Assembly: GCA_003508835.1 (NCBI GenBank)
Contig: PUFA01000171.1
Span: 1,616,501 to 1,680,500, forward strand
Direction of reading: 5' to 3'
DNA from: Eonycteris spelaea
Lineage: Eukaryota > Chordata > Mammalia > Chiroptera > Pteropodidae
DNA length: 64,000 bases
Shown here: one piece after another, positions 56,565-64,000 of the stretch
Numbering within the stretch: position 1 is the first letter of the stretch
Layout: every line of letters starts with the position of its first letter
The notes under the pieces: generated by a model
What the model was told of the DNA's origin: nothing
The model's database searches: none
The model's input: only the letters and a program-made list of their open reading frames with translations
Position numbers and translations under genes: made by a program

Positions 56565-57804
56565 GTATCTAGGAACAAAGTACAAACAAACAGAATGAGG
56601 CATCAGCATGTGGCAACTCCAATATATCTAGTCTCTATCACTTAGTAGATGTGTCGTCTTGATTTTTCACGAAGAGACTAGTAGTCAATAAGAAGAAAAG
56701 CTATTGATCTACTTACAAGTTTAATACAACCTTGAAATAAATTCTGTTCAAAAACCCAGAAACTTCCCTCAGTGTAATAGTTAAATTACTGACTTCCAGG
56801 CAAAACAAAACTCCTACCCTTAGGCCATTATCAGCATGATCCTTTATTTGAAGTCTTACAGGCTGTTCCAGGGAGGACCCTGTTGATTTGGCCAAAGGGA
56901 AACAACACATCAAGTGGCTCAATGCAAGCCAAGCAAAACTGAGCCTCCCAGTATGAGAATATTAAATTATTATGGTTGCAACAGGGGGCACAATTGTTAG
57001 TGGCCCCCTCCTACTTATGGCCTTGCTCCTGTCTCCCTGCAGTGAGTGTTCATTGTCATACCTAATATTCACATGCTTTGATAATAATAAGATTGTCAAG
57101 ATAATAGCAGAAAACTTTCAGTAGAAACTCAATTTTCAAAAGCCAGCTGTGTTCTCCCCAACTGCTTTTCTTAAGAAGATGCCTTCAAAAAGCAAAATTT
57201 CTCCTATTTAAAAATTAGAACAAAGCTCTTATTACATATACATATACACACACACACACACACAAACACACATTTATACATTCATATGTATGTATTCTAT
57301 GTATTTGCACTTACACAGGGTCTAAGTTTAGCAGTATAAATAAACATTAGCAATTCAATACTACAAATGATCGAGAGACAGAGACAGAGACTGAGACAGA
57401 GAGACAGGGAGACAGAGAGAGAGAGCAGAAGCCTAAGGAAATTGGTTGGTTAAGGAATAGGGCAGTAGAATGGGACAAATCTTTCTGAATTTAACATTCT
57501 GTTGAGGGGCGGAGGGTTATTCCTCCAACCAAAGAGCTTTGAGTGTATGCATGAAGGAGACAAGGTCTTAAATCAGGAAACAATCGCCTATGTGAGCATT
57601 ATTGATGGCACCTTGTTAGAAGAAGCAGTTTGGACTCCTTTATTTCCTTTTATTTTACATGACATTTCACTCAATAGACCCAGTGAGGTGGGGTGTAATG
57701 TGGGTTTTTTTTGGAAGAACACTAGTATTGTTAACATGTTAATATCTGTACTTCTTAAGGTTGATTCAGAAAACCTTGCTCTTTTGTCCCAATAAAATAA
57801 TGGT
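56565..57804. other. Unassigned sequence with microsatellites
   Basis: An AT/AC-rich tract lies at 57233-57275 ('atacacacacacacacacac') and a GA-rich tract at 57372-57426. The opposing frames at 57502-57872 have no domain. Confidence 0.4.
57372..57426. repeat. (GACA/GA)n tract
   Basis: Degenerate 'gagacagagacagagactga' units ending in GA repeats. Confidence 0.9.
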
Positions 57805-58040
57805 GTTGGGGAAACGCTACCCTTTTGCTTCCTTTTCTTAGTCAATGCTATTTGGTCTATGGCCATTTTCAATAAAAAATTCCAATGGATTGAAAAAAAG
57901 CAGCTGCTGGAGACTAAAGCTCTGCAGGTGGCTGCCGATAAATACAGTATTGTAACTTGCTGGCATGGGCCCTCTCGCGGTGTTCTGAATACAGGTCAAA
58001 AGGCTTGACAAATTCAGAAGTCAATTCTAAATTATAATCT
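57805..58040. promoter_or_regulatory. Candidate conserved noncoding element
   Basis: Repeat-free with retained CpGs ('ggctgccgataaatacagta', 'ccctctcgcggtgttctgaa'). It carries a CAGCTG E-box at the start of 'cagctgctggagactaaagc' and a second E-box CAGGTG in 'ctgcaggtggctgcc'. Unlike its AT-rich flanks, the composition is even. Conservation is not demonstrable here. Confidence 0.3.
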
Positions 58041-58589
58041 ACAAGCAAGTAAATCCTTATCCATACCACCCAAAAGGATGCTTTTTTCTTTTCTGGTTAC
58101 CCAGGAATGGATAGAATTTTATTCACCGTTTATATCCAGACTCATATCAGTGTATTTATCAGTGTCACAGAAATGCATAGTTATTTTGGGGACTTTACAA
58201 CTTAAAGCAATGCTGGCCACTTCTTTAAGGAGGAATCACCTATTTTTAAAATTACACATATATGAGAAGGCTATCCTTTAAGTACACTTTTTATAACCAT
58301 TTGGGAAGGCCAGAAGGTCTTCCTCGAGTCATCTCATTTGGCCACATTTGCTCTATTGCTCTTTGTCCTCTAGCGCTCACGTTTCTCATTTTCACTGAAT
58401 TAACTAATAACTGCCTATACATGTCCTCAGAAGTATTGTCTCTTTCACATATTTGTTTTAGATTTTCCCCCAAAAGGATCATATCTTCTATTGACGTTTT
58501 GCCTTCCTACAAAGCCAGCCTCTCTCTGTTCAATATGAATGTTTAGTAAAAGAGTTGACAGTTTATAAAGGAAAAAGAAAAGAGATCAA
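58041..58589. other. Unassigned sequence
   Basis: 'aaggtcttcctcgagtcatc' through 'ctctagcgctcacgtttctc' (58315-58390) keeps several CpGs, but I see no repeat or coding signal. Frames of 63-97 codons lack domains. Confidence 0.35.
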
Positions 58590-58755
58590 AAAGGCTACAG
58601 AACAACTACTTAACAGTGGTCACTTTTGCAGAAATATAGTCAGTGGAAGGGAGACATGTTACATAATTCTGAAGTGTTTGTTTTTTTAATGAGTATGCGT
58701 TCTTTTATAATAAGAACACAGTAAAATAAAATAATTTTTAAAGAAAAAGGAAAGA
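58590..58755 (+). mobile_element. L1M-type 3' end, decayed
   Basis: 'cagtggtcacttttgcagaa', 'aattctgaagtgtttgtttt' and 'aatgagtatgcgttctttta' with 'taataagaacacagtaaaat' match an old L1 3' UTR end with an A-rich tail. Confidence 0.5.
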
Positions 58756-59004
58756 AGATCTGAAGAGACACACTGATCCTCACCTTGAATGATATGATTC
58801 AAATATACCATCACTTTACTAATCAATGGCACAAATGAGGTGCAGAGATAAAGATGAAAAAGTTACAGGTCTTGCCTCACTGTGAAAAATGGGGAATACA
58901 TACCTTTTAATCTGGACCTTGACTTAACCTATGCAAATGGAGATAAAAAATGATATTTCTTAAAACAAAATGGAATGTCATCTTGCCATACTCCATCTAC
59001 TAAT

Positions 59005-59240
59005 ATTAGCATTTATTCAACAACTCGTTTTGAACATCTGCTATATGCCAGTATTTTTCTAGGCACTGAGGATGCAACAGTGAATAAAACAGGAATGATA
59101 TCGCTATCATCGCTGAATACCATTCTATGTATTTACCCCAATTTTATAGACACTAAATAATAAACTATTTAATGTGTCATATAGTAATAAGTATCTTGGG
59201 AAAAAATAGAGGAGGTAAATGCTAAATGATGTTTCCTTAA
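59005..59240 (-). mobile_element. L2 3' end, reversed
   Basis: 'attagcatttattcaacaac', 'gaacatctgctatatgccag', 'ttctaggcactgaggatgca' and 'cagtgaataaaacaggaatg' are the reversed L2 3' end, followed by 'tagtaataagtatcttggga'. Confidence 0.8.
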
Positions 59241-59794
59241 TGAAAGCTACAAATAACTAGAAAATAAAAGTGAGTATAGGAGACAGACAAAGATAAAAAA
59301 GAGAACTATCACTAATTGAAGGATTTCACTAAACACAAACTAGAAACAGGAACCAGGCAGTGAAGGTTAATACACAAAGTAAAATTTTAAAATATTGCGA
59401 AATTGGACTCAATAGCTTCCAAACTCCACAATTCTTATAAAATGTCTCTTATAAAATACCCTATCCCAGAATAGAAAGGGTCAAAGAATTAATTCAGCTA
59501 TTCAACAACTTTCTCTACCACCAATTCCCAACCTCACATTATCCTTTAACCACCTGAGCAGCTTCTGGCCATTTTAAAAATTCTTCCCACCAAGCAGGAG
59601 TAAATCCAGGTTGGATGGGGCCAATGTCTGGTTTATTACTGAGTAGATCAGGCTGTTCCCCACTTTCTCTCTCTACCCGTGTCAACTGGAAGCATCTTGG
59701 AATTATAAGACTATTGGTAAATTACTGAAATGTGATATTTTATTAAACACTTCAGAGTAAGCTCTATGACAAAGAAGCTATTTTTGGAAGAATC
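59241..59794. other. Unassigned sequence
   Basis: No confident repeat, RNA gene or exon is recognised. Confidence 0.4.
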
Positions 59795-60340
59795 AGCCTG
59801 TCAAATAATATTTACCGAGGGCCTTTTATTTCTAGGTACTGTTCTAGGCTCCAGGACTTCTGCAGTGAGTAAGACGAGCAGACTCTGCTCCCAAGGAGTT
59901 CACATTTCAAGTAGGGGAAGCAACAATAAATATTTACATCAATAACAAAAGAATTGATGTGCAATGAAGACAAAAAATTAATGATTAAGGCTGGGTGGAC
60001 TGCTGTAAGGTGGAAGAGGTGACATTTGAATTGAGATTTGAATGACAAAAAAAGAAGGCAGCCATTGGAAGATCTGGGAAAAGAGCTTCCTGGGGGGAAA
60101 GCTACAGCAAGTGTAAAGTCCCTGAGGTGAAAATAAACTGGGCATGTCCTGAGCACAGGAAGAAAGTCAGGGTAGCTGCAGCTTCTTAGATGAGGCTTGA
60201 TGGGTTAACGAGCTTTAATTTAGTAACAGACTACAGTGGATGCCTTTAAGCAGCAAGTGATATGATGTCACTTCTACTTTAGAAAAACCATTTTGCAGCA
60301 TGAGAAAGTGATGCAAGAGTGAAAAGAGAGTGAGGTCTAA
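59795..60340 (-). mobile_element. L2 3' fragment, reversed
   Basis: Long reversed L2: 'aataatatttaccgagggcc', 'ctaggtactgttctaggctc', 'ctcccaaggagttcacattt', 'aggtgacatttgaattgaga', 'gaaaagagcttcctgggggg', 'agtgtaaagtccctgaggtg', then extension sequence with 'gatatgatgtcacttctact'. Confidence 0.8.
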
Positions 60341-61139
60341 GCTGAAAATATAAGTTTGAGAGATAACATATTTAAGATTTTATTGAAAGTCCTGGGGCTG
60401 CCTGGGACCACCTCAACAAAAAGGGCCCATTGAGTAGACAGGAGGGCTGAGTACAGAACTCATAAATGTTCAAAGGAGGCAGCTGAGATTTGTCTGACTC
60501 TGGCTCTCAAGTCAATGGGCATAAAACCTCAGGTGCAGGAGCCACGGAATAGGGATGCTGCCCTGGAATCAGAGAACCACCCTCCCCCATCTGCCTGGAG
60601 CTGGAGTGAGAATGGTGGTGTGAGTCATGCTTTTCTAATGCTAATATTTGCACTGAAGAGACATCCTGGACAGGGAATATAGGCTGGGTTTCTTGACCTA
60701 AAAGAATTGGTGATTCTGGGTGAAAGGTTAGATCAGAAATGTTCCATCGCCTCTCCTCAGAGAGACAAGGTGATTGAAAGGGGAAGAAAAGAAACAAGAG
60801 AGCGGAGGAGAAGAAAAGAATAAAAAAAGAAAACTAGCACTAGTATAAGAAAAGAGTATGGCATAAGGGCAATGTTATGTTACAGAGTGTAGAGTAGGTA
60901 ATGTTTGGTGGTATACAGATTCTTAAAAATAGTTATATATTATGCATTTATTTTACAGTTATATTTTGGCAATTAAATTGAATATTTTTGTTTTTGCATT
61001 TCCAGGAGTGAGTGAGATAAAATTTCCCACTTAAGAAACGTTTATTTAAGAAAAAACAAAAATCAATTTAAGGGAAAAAAATAAATATACAAAGTTATTA
61101 ATCTCCAGAATCCTCAGGTTCCTTATACTACTATGGGAT
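60341..61139. other. Unassigned, GC-richer at left
   Basis: 60390-60750 is GC-richer and includes a 96-codon minus frame (60507-60797) without a domain. 60778-60835 is a GA-rich tract. No gene is supported. Confidence 0.4.
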
Positions 61140-61255
61140 ATTCCCTGCCTTTCAGGGTTGCTGTGGTGACTAGCAAAAAGGGTCAGAAAGCATCTAGTGT
61201 GATGCCTAGCAGGTTCTCAATAATAATTAACTAATAATACTATTATCAGTTTAAA
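61140..61255 (+). mobile_element. MIR 3' half
   Basis: 'tgcctttcagggttgctgtg' and 'ctagtgtgatgcctagcagg' with 'ttctcaataataattaacta' match the MIR 3' half. Confidence 0.7.
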
Positions 61256-62904
61256 TACCTAGAATGTATCCAGTGTAATAAAAATTATTTGATTAATGTA
61301 AACATAGAAAAGCAATAGAAAAGTAAAAAAATAAAGGCAAAACAAATATGAAGAAACAATTATAAGAGAAGCAGAAAAAAAAGTGGGGCGGCGTTAAAGA
61401 CAGTGGGTTAAAGCAAAAACTAATTAAAAATGAAGGGTTGATTAGAAGAAAGTAGGGGGTTGGAATAAAATTGGGAGTCAGTTACAATAGAGAACAAGAT
61501 TCTGACATGATTCTGAGATGAAGCTGAAGGAGCTGGTCCCAAGATCAAGTTGCTAAGCATAGAAGAAAAGCAGAGGCTCGACCTGGGGACCACGGGTGGG
61601 CTCTGAGAGATCCTGGAAACCTCCATAACTGTGTGGTAAATATTATGCATGCAAATATCAGAGCAAGCATTTTTCTGAGAAGAGAGCCCATGTCTCCCAT
61701 CAGACGTGCAGGGATTTATGACCTCAAATTAAGTACTGCTGACTGAGCCAGCTCAGTTAGTCAACTGAAAACATCTGACAGCTGTATCTCTATACAATCA
61801 CTATCCCAAGTTTGCCAAGTATTGAAATGGTGTTGTACTTAAAGTGTCTGGGGTAGAGGGAGCAAGTGTTGAACTGAACCATAATGGGCAAGTCATGGGC
61901 CCATCACTATTATTTTCCAGACTGGATCTGTGGTAGGCCACGGCCAGACCTGGTAGAGGCCTGATGGATTAAAAAGCAATCTGTGTGGGAGGGCATGTAG
62001 CTGTGACACGGAAACATTTTCCTTAGAAGACAATGGCATTGATAACATCCTAAATATTAGAGATGGCAGTGGGTATGCCCTCTGAGTTCCTGCCTCCACA
62101 CGGAGACCATGACCACCAAACCGTGGGCAACTTCTGAAGAAGAGGAACCCGAGGAAGCCATTTCCACACACCCATACCCCTAATCTGTCTCCTCCTTCAT
62201 TACTTCTTTCTAATAAGCTGAAATTACAAGCAACCTTAGACCAAATCTAAGTTATCTTCGTACCAGACCATCCTTAGGAAACAGACTCAACCAGTCCCAG
62301 GGAGCTAAGCAGAGCCATTTGTAGATTGTACTCAACATATTTTATCACAGCTCAGTACTCTTGTAAATACTTCATAAATATCTGTAATTTCAAAAGCAAA
62401 TTTACGGTTTAGCACTTCAGTTGAAAGTGATAGGGTTTATTTCAAAGTAAACAACTATTTCATAATAGTTGTAGCTCATCCTGAAAAATAACTTCTTTGT
62501 TAATTTCTCCAGAGAAGCAAAAGAAAATAGCCCTCCCCAAAAGGAGGCCAAATTCAAGGGAAAAAATGTGAATTCCAGAATGTATTTTCAAATATCTGTC
62601 TTTGCTAAATATTCCTAAACATTTATAAGTTTTCTCGCTAAGAACCATTTTTTTTTAATCATATGTTTTAGAGAAAAAATAGTGAGGAATGTGTTTCCCA
62701 TAGTTGAAAGGGGAGTGGGGGCCACAGTGCAGGTTTGCAGGTAACTCACCAGACTCTGCTAAGGAACAAAACTTTTAGAGCACCGAAGTTATGGAACAAA
62801 ATAATTAAAAATGGATTGACTAAATTAGTTAATAAATAATGACTCAACCAACAATGACTTTAAACATTGATTTTTTAAAAGGAGGCTCAGTACCCATCTC
62901 TAGT
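61256..62904. other. Unassigned sequence, no gene seen
   Basis: A minus frame of 92 codons at 61893-62171 lies in a GC-richer patch and has no domain. No confident repeat. 62647-62655 is a short T run. Confidence 0.4.
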
Positions 62905-62906
62905 AA

Positions 62907-62937
<31 letters not shown>

Positions 62938-62955
62938 TGAATAATAATAATAAAG
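62905..62955. repeat. (AAT)n microsatellite
   Basis: ATA/AAT units, interrupted once by 'atatgaata'. Confidence 0.95.
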
Positions 62956-63590
62956 CTAAGATGAACAACAGTAACAAAAAAAAACCACTAAAAAATCATA
63001 TTTGACCAAGGACTGGATGACTAGATCTTCATATTCTTGTCTCTTGAACATAAACTAAGAGAAACAGAATCCAGACATTATTAGCATATTTTCATACATA
63101 ACAGTTTTATCTTTGTGTAGAAATGTGAGTTTTTCATTTTGAAATATATTTTTTGCCTTCAGTTTGTTCAGTTTATAGCTAAGGACAAAACAGGAGATCA
63201 AGTATAGATGGGTAAGAAAAGTATAAAGGAATTTATTTGGCAGTGCCAAATCAAACAGACATTTAGAGTCACATACATATCAAATCTTCTTGGGACTACG
63301 AAACAGCGACATTTTTCATTAGCATTTCTTTCCTCCCAGGTGAAGCACTTGGGAGCCTCAAGTATTTGGTACCCACACTGAAATAACATTGCTGGTACTT
63401 CCTTTCCAAAAAGGAGTCTCTTTTATCTATCTGCAAGAAAAAGAAGTTTCTCTTGCAGATAGCTGAGTTGAGGCTCAGAGAGGTGCAGTGTGGGACAGAG
63501 AAAGGGAAAAAACCCTTTCTTTACACTCGTGCTGCTCTGAATGCAGACCATCTGTGCCCCCAGCTGGAGCGCCAGCAATGGTCTGGCACT
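62956..63590. other. Unassigned, with a small perfect hairpin
   Basis: A 12-bp perfect stem ('ctatctgcaaga' and its complement) with a 12-nt loop lies at 63427-63462. No repeat family or gene is identified. Confidence 0.4.
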
Positions 63591-63790
63591 TGAACCACAC
63601 CATATTTACAGATCTAAACACAAATGGCTACTGCCTGATTGTTTCATGATTCATTAGTCAGACAAGCTCTCCTCTCCCGCCAGCACAGCTGTTACAGAGT
63701 AAACCTTTGTCACTTAATAGGCCTGATTATTACTTTCCATCAAAGGTATTGATCTGTGTCACCTCTACTTAAGGGAATGGGGGAGAAGAA
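63591..63790. promoter_or_regulatory. Candidate conserved noncoding element
   Basis: Repeat-free sequence with clustered homeodomain- and GATA-like cores: 'gattcattagtcagacaagc', 'cacttaataggcctgattat', 'tactttccatcaaaggtatt', plus the E-box-containing 'cagcacagctgttacagag'. The texture is typical of developmental enhancers. This is inference only. Confidence 0.3.
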
Positions 63791-64000
63791 ATCGGGGGAA
63801 TAAAATGTACCAGGAAAACATGAACATGAAAAAGAAGAGGAGGGCAGGAGGGGGACATTAGGCAGGATCAGTGACACTGGCTTCCTGACATTGCCCTGAA
63901 TACCTGGTTTCCAGGCTGGGCTGCGGCGACTGACTGGTCTCAGGAAGAGGAGCCATATCTCACATGGTGTTCAACCCTGAGCCCCCAGACCACTGCAGTC
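63791..64000. other. Unassigned GC-richer edge
   Basis: Purine-rich at left ('agaagaggagggcaggaggg'), then balanced composition to the window end. A gene edge cannot be judged from what remains. Confidence 0.3.

Noticed and set aside
63440..63500. MIR-like 'gttgaggctcagagaggtgc'
   Set aside because: A single short motif without the rest of the MIR; too little to call.
1..64000. CRISPR array, operon, prophage or bacterial mobile element
   Set aside because: The sequence is mammalian repeat-laden DNA. No regularly spaced repeats and no dense coding occur. The regular short repeats seen are microsatellites.

Overview
The window looks like mammalian nuclear DNA from a gene desert or a very long intron. 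It is AT-rich and CpG-poor, has no convincing protein-coding gene, and is built from the usual layers of mammalian repeats: L2 and MIR fossils, MaLR (MLT1-like) and ERVL (MLT2-like) LTRs, old L1M fragments, one half-L1 (HAL1), and one younger but dead L1 of about 5.6 kb. There are no primate Alus, rodent B1/B2, carnivore tRNA-Lys SINEs or ruminant BovB/Bov-tA. The only younger SINE-like unit is a 121-nt 5S rRNA-derived element with an A-rich tail. 5S-derived SINEs are known from pteropodid fruit bats, and several L1 3' ends resemble laurasiatherian or bat types. A megabat is my best guess, but it is inference.

Layout. 1-5 kb: L1M 3' end, ERVL LTR, L2 and an L1 3' end, with two unusual short local copies. 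5-9 kb: a candidate conserved noncoding block, L2, an L1M split by an MLT1-like LTR, an antisense L1 stretch and a second candidate conserved block. 9-19 kb: a possible LTR, a MIR split by a later L1 insertion, L1M fragments, the 5S-derived element, an MLT1-like LTR and a MIR. 19-26 kb: mostly unassignable sequence plus one reversed MLT1-like LTR. 26.3-37.6 kb: 11 kb of nearly continuous LINE, made of the dead L1, an L1M ORF2 piece and a long HAL1. 38-50 kb: sparse MIR/L2, candidate conserved blocks and an L1M with a tandem duplication. 50-64 kb: a small CpG-bearing open stretch behind a splice-acceptor-like sequence, L2/MIR fossils, microsatellites and two more candidate conserved blocks.

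No genes work together here. The interest lies in the genomic scars. Three segments of 52-67 bp occur again 0.9-1.3 kb away, and in each case one copy interrupts a recognisable repeat: a 53-bp inverted copy inside an LTR, a 67-bp direct copy inside an L2, and a 52-bp L1 reverse-transcriptase segment inside the L1 endonuclease region. These look like short templated insertions made during break repair or replication. Repeat family names come from recognising consensus-like sequence by eye, not from a database search, so subfamily labels and boundaries (about +/-30 bp) are approximate.
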